Below, in pieces: positions 43,546 through 52,784 of a DNA stretch of 64,000 nucleotides. The position numbers and the translations under genes are program-made. Location: assembly GCA_947168855.1 (NCBI GenBank), contig CAMVNO010000001.1:201077-265076 (forward strand). The letters are read 5' to 3'. The first letter of the stretch is position 1, and each line of letters starts with the position of its first letter. Below the pieces are notes generated by a model. It saw nothing but the letters and a program-made list of their open reading frames with translations. It was not told the DNA's origin and did no database searches. Source of the DNA: an uncultured Clostridia bacterium (GTDB lineage Bacteria > Bacillota > Clostridia > Christensenellales > CAG-138).

Positions 43546-43561
43546 CTTGCCCTCCATAATG

Positions 43562-43570
43562 ATTGTACCA
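43562..43570 (-). promoter_or_regulatory. Extended -10 promoter of the isomerase-pgi-rodA operon
   Basis: Minus strand TGGTACAAT, an extended -10 box, 18 bases before the ATG; no clear -35 at 17 bases. Confidence 0.45.
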
Positions 43571-43644
43571 TTCTTTTGTCAAGATAGGAAGACAAAAATA
43601 TAATTTGGCATGCAAAATTTATTTTTCCGCATACGGTTTTTCTG

Positions 43645-43673
43645 TTTACAAACGGCGGAAAACAATGTATTAT
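43645..43673 (+). promoter_or_regulatory. Promoter of the PLP-dependent enzyme gene
   Basis: TTTACA (43645-43650), 17-base spacer, TATTAT (43668-43673), about 58 bases before the ATG at 43731. Confidence 0.65.
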
Positions 43674-43730
43674 ATATAAGACGAGTTATGCGGTTTTCTC
43701 ATAACAAATAGACGAATAAGGAGATTTCAC

Positions 43731-45206
43731 ATGATCGATCTTACCATGAATCGCGACAACCTCGCGCGTTCGATCGAACGTGCACGCGAAAAAAACATCA
43801 TCATTCCGACCTTTGCTCAAATGGAGGATCCGACAAAGATCCCCGAAAAGATCCAGGATAAGCTCAAGGACGTCGGTCTTTGGGATGTGAATCCCTTGAA
43901 CCTCTTCCGCATCACATGGAAGAACAACCCCGTGGAGAAGGGCGGAGACGGCAAGTTCGGCGGCGTCAACTATATCGAGCTTCCCTCCTCGCTGACCGGC
44001 GTCAAGGCGCGCATCGTGCTTCTGACCGGCAAGTGGTTCCCGACCGGCTGCCACAAGGTCGGCGCGTCCTTCGGCTGCCTTGTTCCGCGGCTTGTTACGG
44101 GTCAGTTCGATCCCACCTATCACCACGCGGTCTGGCCGTCCACCGGCAACTACTGCCGCGGCGGCGCGTTCAACTCAAAGCTCCTTGCCTGCGATTCCGT
44201 GGCGATCCTGCCCGCGGAGATGTCCAAGGAGCGCTTTGACTGGCTCTCGAAGATCGCAGGTCAGGTCATTGCCACGCCGGGCTGCGAGTCCAACGTCAAG
44301 GAGATCTTTGACAAAACCTGGGAGCTTCGCAGAGATCCTTCCATGATGATCTTCAACCAGTTTGAAGAGATGGGCAATCCGCTCTGGCACTATAACGTCA
44401 CCGGCAGAGCGATCTATGAGGTCGTGGAAAGCATCCTCGGCGAAGAAGACCGGTTCGCGGGCGCGGCGTTTACCAGCGGTTCCGCAGGCACAATGAGCGC
44501 AGGCGATTTCCTGAAGGAGAAATATCCGGAATCCAAGCTCGCCGTCGGCGAGGCGCTGCAGTGCCCGACACTCCTGAACAACGGCTTCGGCGGTCACCGC
44601 ATCGAGGGCATCGGCGACAAGCATGTGCCGTGGATCCACAACGTCAAAAACACCGATATGGTCATCGCGATCGACGACGAGGACAGCCAGAAGCTCCTCC
44701 GCCTCTTCAACGATCCGGTGGGTCTCAAGTACCTTCACGAGGTCGTCGGCGTACCGCAGGAGACCGTTGAACAGCTTTCACTTCTCGGCATCTCCGGCAT
44801 TGCAAACCTGCTGTGCTGCATCAAGATGGCGAAATACTACGAACTCGACGAGCACGATATTCTCGCAACCGTCGGCACCGACTCCGCGGTCATGTATCAG
44901 AGCCGCATCCGCGAGCTCGAAGAAGAGAACGGCGCGTACACCGAAGCGATGGCCGCCGCCGACTGGGCGGAGCACCTTAAGGGCATCCGCACCGACACGA
45001 TGGAAGAGCTCACCTATGAGACGAGAAAGCGCGTACACAACCTCAAGTATTACACCTGGGTCGAACAGCAGGGCAAGGATGTGCACGAGCTCAATGCGCA
45101 GTGGTACGACAAGCATTATTGGACCGATATGCATGCGCAGGTCGACGAGATCGACGAGCTGATCAACGAATTCAACGAAGCGACCGGACTTTTGAAGAAC
45201 TTATAA
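43731..45206 (+). CDS. Fold-type II PLP-dependent enzyme (cysteine synthase-like)
   Basis: 491 residues, longer than cysteine synthase (about 310). The likely PLP Lys is in FPTGCHKVGASFGCL, the substrate loop in WPSTGNYCRGGAF, and the phosphate-binding loop in FTSGSAGTMSAGDF. These are tryptophan synthase beta/O-acetylserine sulfhydrylase-type features, but the C-terminal 200 residues are unlike either. The reaction (lyase, desulfhydrase or synthase) cannot be decided here. An AAGGAG site lies eight bases before the ATG. Codon choice is strongly biased to C/G-ending codons, which suggests high expression. Confidence 0.82.
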   Translation: MIDLTMNRDNLARSIERAREKNIIIPTFAQMEDPTKIPEKIQDKLKDVGLWDVNPLNLFRITWKNNPVEKGGDGKFGGVNYIELPSSLTGVKARIVLLTGKWFPTGCHKVGASFGCLVPRLVTGQFDPTYHHAVWPSTGNYCRGGAFNSKLLACDSVAILPAEMSKERFDWLSKIAGQVIATPGCESNVKEIFDKTWELRRDPSMMIFNQFEEMGNPLWHYNVTGRAIYEVVESILGEEDRFAGAAFTSGSAGTMSAGDFLKEKYPESKLAVGEALQCPTLLNNGFGGHRIEGIGDKHVPWIHNVKNTDMVIAIDDEDSQKLLRLFNDPVGLKYLHEVVGVPQETVEQLSLLGISGIANLLCCIKMAKYYELDEHDILATVGTDSAVMYQSRIRELEEENGAYTEAMAAADWAEHLKGIRTDTMEELTYETRKRVHNLKYYTWVEQQGKDVHELNAQWYDKHYWTDMHAQVDEIDELINEFNEATGLLKNL

Positions 45207-45220
45207 GGATGAACCCATCA

Positions 45221-45251
45221 AAAGAGTCTGTTTTTGACAGGCTCTTTTTTT
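45221..45251 (+). terminator. Terminator of the PLP enzyme gene
   Basis: Ten-pair stem (45221-45230/45238-45247, one G-U) with a seven-base loop, ending in seven T. Confidence 0.82.
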
Positions 45252-45260
45252 GTGCAAAGA

Positions 45261-45289
45261 TTGACGAAATGCACAGTTTCCTGTAAAAT
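45261..45289 (+). promoter_or_regulatory. radC promoter, leaderless arrangement
   Basis: TTGACG (45261-45266), 17-base spacer, TAAAAT (45284-45289), then GACGGT and the radC ATG at 45296. Confidence 0.62.
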
Positions 45290-45295
45290 GACGGT

Positions 45296-46072
45296 ATGGA
45301 TGGCAATTTGCATGCAGGGCACCGGGAACGTATCCGGGAAACATATCGGAAACAGGGCATGAACGGCATGCCGGACCATGTCGTCTTGGAAATGCTGCTG
45401 ACGTATGTCATTCCGCGCAGAGACGTCAACGAACTGGCGCACAGGCTTTTGAATACGTTCGGCTCTCTGACCGGTGTGTTGGAGGCTGACCCGCTTCGTC
45501 TTGCGGACGTGAGCGGCGTCGGCGAAAAAACAGCGTTGTTTCTGCATTCGCTGTATGATCTGCACCGTCGGCTGATGATCGAATCCGCCGCAACGCTGAA
45601 CGGCGCCGTGCGGCTCGAAAACCCGGAAAGCGCATGCCGATATGCGCTTGCGCTCGGAACGGGCGACCGGTACGAGACGCTTCGGATCATTTGTCTCGAT
45701 GCGAATATGACGGTTCTTCATACGGAAACGCTGCAGGTCGGTTCGCTGTCACGCGTCAGCTTTGAACCGCGGCGTGTAATTGAGACCGCGATGATGCACA
45801 AAGCGCGCTATCTGATTCTCACCCATAACCATCCGTCCGGCATTCTGATCCCCTCCGACGACGATATCACGACTGCAAGGATGATCGCAGAGGTCGGATC
45901 CAAGCTTGAAATCGACGTGCGGGATCAACTGATCCTGACCAAAAATGCCGCGTACAGTTATCAGTACGACCGTGTCTTTCTGTACAGCACGCCTGCGGTC
46001 TGTCATGTTATGACATTGGAAGAGTACAATGACACGATTTATGCCGCTCACAGCAAGGGTAAGCTATCATAG
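45296..46072 (+). CDS. radC: RadC family JAB/MPN-domain protein
   Basis: 258 residues. N-terminal helix-hairpin-helix region (about 1-95, with HAGHRERIRETY and LADVSGVGEKTA) and a JAB1/MPN metalloprotease-like domain with LTHNHPSGILIPSDDD, the complete JAMM zinc motif. RadC is widespread; its once assumed repair role has not held up in E. coli, and it often occurs on mobile DNA. A stop codon in frame at 45284-45286 proves that 45296 is the first start codon. There is no ribosome binding site. Confidence 0.92.
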   Translation: MDGNLHAGHRERIRETYRKQGMNGMPDHVVLEMLLTYVIPRRDVNELAHRLLNTFGSLTGVLEADPLRLADVSGVGEKTALFLHSLYDLHRRLMIESAATLNGAVRLENPESACRYALALGTGDRYETLRIICLDANMTVLHTETLQVGSLSRVSFEPRRVIETAMMHKARYLILTHNHPSGILIPSDDDITTARMIAEVGSKLEIDVRDQLILTKNAAYSYQYDRVFLYSTPAVCHVMTLEEYNDTIYAAHSKGKLS

Positions 46073-46084
46073 GGAGGACTCTTT

Positions 46085-46366
46085 ATGACATATAAATGCA
46101 ATTGCCGCGTACCGAACACCGAAAACTGGTCTGTGATCAAGATCTCGGGACGGGATTGGATCGTTCGCTGTTCCGAATGCCGACAGGTATGGCATACAAC
46201 CGCAGCCTATGCCGCCGATCTTCCGGAGAAGCCGATCTCGCCGTATGAATGGCGCAGGCTGATTCATACGCCGGATTACCACAAGGGTGAGGATCCGATC
46301 GAGGGCGAGCCGGACAGCTATCTGGACCCGAATTTTGAAAGCGAATTCAACAAGAAAGAATCGTGA
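46085..46366 (+). CDS. Small Cys-rich (zinc-binding) hypothetical protein
   Basis: 93 residues. Cys in YKCNCRVPN and VRCSECRQVWH form a CxC...CxxC set that could hold one zinc. The rest is polar with an acidic tail. A GGGAGG site stands eight bases before the ATG. It lies 12 bases after radC and overlaps the following GTG start by four bases (GTGA). No known function. Confidence 0.7.
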   Translation: MTYKCNCRVPNTENWSVIKISGRDWIVRCSECRQVWHTTAAYAADLPEKPISPYEWRRLIHTPDYHKGEDPIEGEPDSYLDPNFESEFNKKES

Positions 46367-46803
46367 AAAAAGAACTGTTTCGCACAATCAAATACGTTCT
46401 GATCGCAGCTTCCGCCGGTTTGATCGAAATCGGCAGCTTTACGCTGATGAACGAGTTGCTGCATTGGAATTACTGGGTCAGCTATCTGATCGCGCTCATT
46501 CTGTCCGTACTTTGGAATTTCACGATCAACCGCCGCTACACGTTCAAAAGCGCCTCAAACGTGCCGAAGGCAATGCTGCTTGTCTTTGCCTATTATTGCG
46601 TCTTTACGCCGCTCTCAACGCTTTTAGAGCACTGGCTCACGACGAAACTCGGCTGGAATGAATATCTGGTCACCGCGATCAATATGATCCTGAACCTTGC
46701 GACGGAGTTTCCGTTTCAACGGTTTGTGGTCTTCCGTAAGTCGATCGACACAAACGATCTCGCTGCAAAGGAAGCCGCTGCAAATCAAGCCGAAGCCGAA
46801 TAA
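46363..46803 (+). CDS. GtrA family membrane protein
   Basis: 146 residues with four transmembrane helices, the GtrA-like family thought to flip lipid-linked sugars across the membrane in O-antigen or teichoic acid glycosylation. Seen: KYVLIAASAGLIEIGSF and WNFTINRRYTF, the latter being the conserved stretch after helix 2. The start codon is GTG, overlapping the upstream stop. A polar Ala/Glu tail closes the chain. No glycosyltransferase is adjacent. Confidence 0.88.
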   Translation: MKKELFRTIKYVLIAASAGLIEIGSFTLMNELLHWNYWVSYLIALILSVLWNFTINRRYTFKSASNVPKAMLLVFAYYCVFTPLSTLLEHWLTTKLGWNEYLVTAINMILNLATEFPFQRFVVFRKSIDTNDLAAKEAAANQAEAE

Positions 46804-46809
46804 AGAACG

Positions 46810-46840
46810 AACAGCACCTATGATTCGGGTGCTGTTTTAA
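46810..46840. terminator. Terminator between the GtrA gene and the peptidase gene
   Basis: AACAGCACC pairs with GGTGCTGTT (46810-46818/46828-46836), then TTT. It overlaps the last codons of the convergent peptidase gene. Confidence 0.7.
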
Positions 46841-47226
46841 TCTGATGTCTGATTGTGCTTTGCGATATATGCCTGTTTTTTGCGTTCATCCTCCGCTTCC
46901 AGCGATTCGCCGTTATGGATGCCGCCCAGATACTCCAGATGATGTCGGATCTCATGCCGCAGAATCCCGCGCAGAAGACTCTTGGTTTCCGCAGCGTCTG
47001 CATTCGGATAGACCCGATCGAAAGAGCCCTTATATAATACAATCTGTCGGATGCCGGAATAAAACTTATAGTGTCCCATAGTATAGAGATCATTCCCTTT
47101 GGCATAGTCCGGGATCACAAAATCTTCGGAAACGACGACGCCGCCGGACAGCTTCCGGAAGAACTCCTCCGGCAGCTCATCCAGAAGCTCCGATACGATT
47201 TGTTTGTATTCTGCAAGGGTGAGCAT
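46837..47226 (-). CDS. Putative metallopeptidase (zincin-like, HEIRHH)
   Basis: 129 residues. GILRHEIRHHLEYLGG carries the HExxH zinc motif, and the short chain fits the minimal 'metallopeptidase family' (zinicin-like) proteins of Clostridia. No signal peptide. IRQIVLYKGSFDRVY fits the beta strand before the active-site helix. Substrate unknown. It is followed upstream by the hairpin array at 47.4 kb. Confidence 0.75.
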   Translation of the reverse strand: MLTLAEYKQIVSELLDELPEEFFRKLSGGVVVSEDFVIPDYAKGNDLYTMGHYKFYSGIRQIVLYKGSFDRVYPNADAAETKSLLRGILRHEIRHHLEYLGGIHNGESLEAEDERKKQAYIAKHNQTSD

Positions 47227-47358
47227 CGTCCCGTCCCTTTCTCTGCCGGATAAAGGATTCAGAAAGTCCGGTCTTTTTATTTGAGTGTAGTACGAATCCC
47301 CGATGCTGTCAATGATTTCGTTTCAAAGCAATATAGCTCTGACGCGGCTATGGAAAAG

Positions 47359-47453
47359 TGATGTGTTCCGCCTCGCGCGAAGCGCACATCACCCGGCGAA
47401 GCAAAACATCACGTCTGAAGGACGCATCACGTTCCGCGACAGCGGAACACATC
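47359..47453. repeat. CATCAC-spaced micro-hairpin array
   Basis: CATCAC occurs at 47387-47392, 47407-47412 and 47425-47430, with a degenerate fourth (CATCG) at 47450. Between them lie short self-complementary segments, the best being GTTCCGC-GACA-GCGGAAC (47431-47448) and CGTC-TGAAG-GACG (47412-47424). A 12-base inverted repeat bounds the whole: GATGTGTTCCGC (47360-47371) and GCGGAACACATC (47442-47453). Confidence 0.65.
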
Positions 47454-47457
47454 GTTG

Positions 47458-47496
47458 AAAAAGCGCCTTTTGTCGGCAGACAACAGGCGCTTTTTT
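47458..47496. terminator. Strong bidirectional terminator-like hairpin
   Basis: AAAAAGCGCC and GGCGCTTTTT form the outer stem and TTGTC/GACAA with GGCA loop the inner one. It follows the CATCAC array within five bases and probably belongs to the same element. Confidence 0.75.
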
Positions 47497-47615
47497 CATA
47501 TGAAAGGCCTCGTAAAAGTACAGGCTGAACGCTCTGAAAAGCTTCAGCATATCTTTCTGACAGTTCTCCCCTGTCAGCCAGCCATCAAATGACGATCCGG
47601 AAAACCGGGATGGCG

Positions 47616-48494
47616 TCAGTTAGCATGCATGAAGTTCTCATATTCTTTTTTGACTTCGTCAATATCATATCGGATGACGCTGTCAAAGCCCGCACTTTGC
47701 AAAAGATACCGGACGAACAGCGCTCCCAGATAGTAGCCGGTATCACCGTGCCCTTCAAAGCTGACCCAATCGCCGAAATAACGCTGGTTTTCATTTGTCA
47801 TGCTTTTCAGGTCATCATAAAACGAACGCTTTATCAGCTCCGCATGCCGATCGCACCATTCCTTCCAGTCACTGCCGTATTGATGAAAGTACCCTTTGTT
47901 TCCCAGTACCTCCTGTTCGAAGACCATCGCTGTGCCTTCTGTAAAAAGCTGCCAGAGAAAGCGATCCGGGAGAGACTCCGTCTCAATCCGGAGCGTTCCG
48001 TACTGGGAGTGATAAACATGACCCAGCTCGTGCACGATCAGTCCCGTCATGGCGTCCGGGTCGCCCCAGTCAAGCTCCATGATCTTTTCAATGCCAAGCA
48101 GAACAGTCGTCCTGCCGCCGATCGTTGTGACCCATCCCGCACCGTTGCACAGTCCGAGATACAAAACAAGATCTGCATCCACGGTTTTATGAAACACGTT
48201 TTGGATCTTCCCGTCCAGTTGATCCGCGATCATATGGAAGGAGTCGATCGCTTCCTTACGCCCGGGAATATCCCAAAGAACGGAATCCAGGACAGGCATG
48301 AAGTCTTTTTTCCAGGAAAACCCCGCGTTGACGCACTCGCGCATATCTCCGAGACACAGTTCCTTTGCATTCGGTACGCAGGCGTCCATATAAGCTTCCC
48401 ATTTTTCGAGATCAAAATGTCCGGAATGAAACGCCGCAAGCATTTCCTCCGAGGTGTCGATGACTCTCATTTTATTCTTTTCATTTCCCTTCAT
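47616..48494 (-). CDS. Putative zinc metallopeptidase (HELGH)
   Basis: 292 residues. LIVHELGHVYHSQYG gives HExxH, and FTEGTAMVFEQE about 35 residues later could provide the third zinc ligand Glu, as in gluzincin-type enzymes (DUF2268-like). It has no signal peptide. The start is uncertain: 48494 (MKGNEKNK) and 48470 (MRVIDTSEE) are both possible and neither has a strong ribosome binding site; longer frames run into the tRNA-Leu gene. Function unknown. Confidence 0.7.
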   Translation of the reverse strand: MKGNEKNKMRVIDTSEEMLAAFHSGHFDLEKWEAYMDACVPNAKELCLGDMRECVNAGFSWKKDFMPVLDSVLWDIPGRKEAIDSFHMIADQLDGKIQNVFHKTVDADLVLYLGLCNGAGWVTTIGGRTTVLLGIEKIMELDWGDPDAMTGLIVHELGHVYHSQYGTLRIETESLPDRFLWQLFTEGTAMVFEQEVLGNKGYFHQYGSDWKEWCDRHAELIKRSFYDDLKSMTNENQRYFGDWVSFEGHGDTGYYLGALFVRYLLQSAGFDSVIRYDIDEVKKEYENFMHAN

Positions 48495-48534
48495 GTCTTT
48501 TTTCCACGGAACAATTATACCATGCAGTATGATG

Positions 48535-48584
48535 AAAAACAACAGGAACCTCTTTTGCCTTGGAAGACAAAAGAGGTTCCTGTT
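48535..48584 (-). terminator. Terminator of the seven-gene tRNA operon
   Basis: A perfect 17-pair stem (48568-48584 with 48541-48557) and a ten-base loop, then TTGTTTTT on the minus strand. It starts two bases after the CCA end of tRNA-Leu. Confidence 0.88.
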
Positions 48585-48585
48585 C

Positions 48586-48672
48586 TGGTGCGGGAAACAG
48601 GACTTGAACCTGCATGAAATTGCTTTCACACGGACCTGAACCGTGCGCGTCTGCCAATTCCGCCATTCCCGC
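48586..48672 (-). tRNA. tRNA-Leu (anticodon CAG)
   Basis: Eighty-seven bases with a long variable arm and encoded CCA. Anticodon arm CACGG-TTCAGGT-CCGTG gives CAG. Last gene of the cluster Pro-Glu-Ile2-Asp-Thr-Tyr-Leu. Confidence 0.95.
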
Positions 48673-48678
48673 GTATTA

Positions 48679-48763
<85 letters not shown>

Positions 48764-48797
48764 ACGTAATACCGATATCAAGTTGTCAATGTCGTGT

Positions 48798-48872
48798 TGG
48801 AGCCGGCGATCGGAGTCGAACCAACAACCTACTGATTACAAATCAGTTGCTCTGCCATTGAGCTACGCCGGC
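48798..48872 (-). tRNA. tRNA-Thr (anticodon TGT)
   Basis: Seventy-five bases with encoded CCA. Anticodon arm CTGAT-TTGTAAT-CAG gives TGT; acceptor GCCGGCG pairs with CGCCGGC. Confidence 0.95.
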
Positions 48873-48880
48873 AGAAAAAG

Positions 48881-48957
48881 TGGCGACCCGAAGGGGGCTC
48901 GAACCCCTGACCTCCAGCGTGACAGGCTGGCATTCTAACCAACTGAACTACCGGGCC
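48881..48957 (-). tRNA. tRNA-Asp (anticodon GTC)
   Basis: Seventy-seven bases with encoded CCA and discriminator G73, expected for tRNA-Asp. Anticodon arm CCAGC-CTGTCAC-GCTGG gives GTC. The acceptor stem contains two G-U pairs. Confidence 0.94.
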
Positions 48958-48963
48958 ACTCCT

Positions 48964-49040
48964 TGGTGGGCCTTCAGGGACTTGAACCCCGGACCAATCG
49001 GTTATGAGCCGACCGCTCTGACCAACTGAGCTAAAGGCCC
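48964..49040 (-). tRNA. tRNA-Ile2 (anticodon CAT, lysidine type)
   Basis: Seventy-seven bases with encoded CCA. The anticodon is CAT, but the body (GG.CCTTTAGCTCAGTTGG and GGCTCATAACCG) is like B. subtilis tRNA-Ile(CAU), not elongator or initiator tRNA-Met. The G1-C72 pair excludes an initiator. It should be modified by TilS to read AUA; automated tools may label it Met. Confidence 0.82.
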
Positions 49041-49059
49041 TTGTTTCCTGAAGGAAAAA

Positions 49060-49134
49060 TGGTGATCCCGAGGAGATTCGAACTCCTGTAGCCGCCGTGA
49101 AAGGGCGGTGTCTTAACCACTTGACCACGGGACC
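49060..49134 (-). tRNA. tRNA-Glu (anticodon TTC)
   Basis: Seventy-five bases with encoded CCA. Anticodon arm CCGCC-CTTTCAC-GGCGG gives TTC. Confidence 0.95.
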
Positions 49135-49150
49135 ACGCATCAAGCCGTTT

Positions 49151-49227
49151 TGGTCGGGGTGAGAGGATTTGAACCTCCGGCCCCATGCTCCCAAAGCACG
49201 TGCGCTACCGGACTGCGCTACACCCCG
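49151..49227 (-). tRNA. tRNA-Pro (anticodon TGG)
   Basis: Seventy-seven bases with encoded CCA. Anticodon arm CGTGC-TTTGGGA-GCATG gives TGG; acceptor CGGGGTG pairs with CACCCCG. First gene of the seven-gene operon. Confidence 0.95.
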
Positions 49228-49257
49228 AAACTCACACGAACTTCAAACGGCTTGATT

Positions 49258-49286
49258 AGAATACTACATTCCGAGATAATTGTCAA
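49258..49286 (-). promoter_or_regulatory. Promoter of the seven-gene tRNA operon
   Basis: Minus strand TTGACA (49281-49286), 17-base spacer, TATTCT (49258-49263), about 30 bases before tRNA-Pro. Confidence 0.72.
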
Positions 49287-49311
49287 CAACTTTTTTCTTG
49301 AAATACCAATT

Positions 49312-49812
49312 TCATTTGAAAAACTTGAAGAAATTCGCCACCGGCTCCAATACATCGTTCAATCTTTGTATGCCGTTGTTGAGATCCTCGAAATTGACGC
49401 TGTTGATATGCTGCATTGCTTCATCCGCGTTCCGAACCAGCTGATCGAGTCCACCGGCAGCACCGTATACCTGTTTCAGCGTATCCTCACTGATATCTGC
49501 AATGCTTTGAAGTGATATCCCGAGCTTTTCAAATTCGATCTTGCTGAGATCCTGCGCAACGCTGTTTATGTTGTTACCCGTCTCAAGCACAACTTTGGAA
49601 ACAGCCTCCACCTCTCTTACGACCGATCCGACGTTTACTGCAATCAAAATCAATCCGATAATCAGGATTGCGAGACAAGCCGCGGAAAAGATCATTCTGA
49701 TGCGGTTAATCAGCAGGTTCTTTTTTTCAAATGCGCGCAGTTCGTCAAGCGCGCTTTTCAGTTGTTCTGCTTCGGTCGGTACCGGCGCAGCTGTGATGGG
49801 ATTTGCTTCCAT
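49312..49812 (-). CDS. Single-pass membrane protein with helical tail
   Basis: 166 residues: a cytoplasmic N-terminal part with a short coiled coil (about 15-33), one membrane helix (about 40-62), and an outer helical region with heptad-like hydrophobic spacing (VEAVSKVVLETGNNINSVA, LDQLVRNADEAMQHI). It recalls the signalling or scaffold helices of methyl-accepting proteins but has no such domain. AGAAGGAG precedes the ATG by eight bases. Function unknown. Confidence 0.7.
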   Translation of the reverse strand: MEANPITAAPVPTEAEQLKSALDELRAFEKKNLLINRIRMIFSAACLAILIIGLILIAVNVGSVVREVEAVSKVVLETGNNINSVAQDLSKIEFEKLGISLQSIADISEDTLKQVYGAAGGLDQLVRNADEAMQHINSVNFEDLNNGIQRLNDVLEPVANFFKFFK

Positions 49813-49842
49813 GGTTGAATCTCCTTCTTTTTATAATGAATC

Positions 49843-49862
49843 GGGGGAGGCATGCCTCCCCC
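49843..49862. repeat. Perfect 20-base GC palindrome
   Basis: GGGGGAGGCATGCCTCCCCC, between valS and the membrane protein gene. It lies right after the valS stop on the minus strand but lacks a T-run, so termination there would be atypical. Confidence 0.6.
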
Positions 49863-49869
49863 CCCTTGA

Positions 49870-52497
<2,628 letters not shown>

Positions 52498-52745
52498 TGT
52501 ACCATCTCCTTCAAAATAATACGCTCACTTCGTCAAAGGACGAAGTGAGCGTTCGCGGTACCACCTTTGTTAAACAGACGAATCTGTTTCTCTCTTTGCC
52601 GATAACGGGGCATAGCCGGATGCGGTTACTGAATTCTCCGCATCGACTCAAAAGCGACCTTCTGCGATTCGCTACCGACCGTTCTTTCAGCCGCGGAACG
52701 GATCTCTGACGGACGAAGCGCATACTCCTCTTTCTCAAAGTCTTT
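52498..52745 (-). promoter_or_regulatory. T-box riboswitch leader of valS
   Basis: On the minus strand the conserved T-box GGTGGTACCGCG (rc of 52554-52565) is followed by a 14-pair terminator stem (52539-52552 with 52521-52534) and ATTATTTT. Upstream are AGTA and stem I hairpins; GAAGGTCGC (around 52654-52662) probably presents the specifier GUC (52656-52658), a Val codon. Uncharged tRNA-Val would pair with UGGU of the T-box and favour read-through. Confidence 0.88.
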
Positions 52746-52751
52746 TTATGC

Positions 52752-52779
52752 AGTTTATCACTTTTTTCACGAATGTCAA
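52752..52779 (-). promoter_or_regulatory. Promoter of the valS T-box transcript
   Basis: Minus strand TTGACA (52774-52779), 16-base spacer, TAAACT (52752-52757), directly after the stop of the DUF885 gene. Confidence 0.62.
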
Positions 52780-52784
52780 GCGTT

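Larger units (their letters stand above)
47227..47615. other. 389-base gene-free stretch with hairpin array
   Basis: No credible coding frame. It holds the CATCAC hairpin element (47359-47496) and, further right, two smaller inverted repeats: GCTGAA/TTCAGC near 47524-47547 and CTGACAG/CTGTCAG (47557-47563/47571-47577). The left 130 bases show nothing notable. Confidence 0.7.

Noticed and set aside
45288..45300. Upstream ATG at 45288 as radC start
   Set aside because: It is in another frame; the radC frame has a stop at 45284.
47387..47430. CATCAC repeats as a CRISPR array
   Set aside because: Units are six bases, spacers are self-complementary and of unequal length, and no cas gene is near.
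49843..49862. GC palindrome as the valS terminator
   Set aside because: No T-run follows on the minus strand; kept only as a palindromic repeat.
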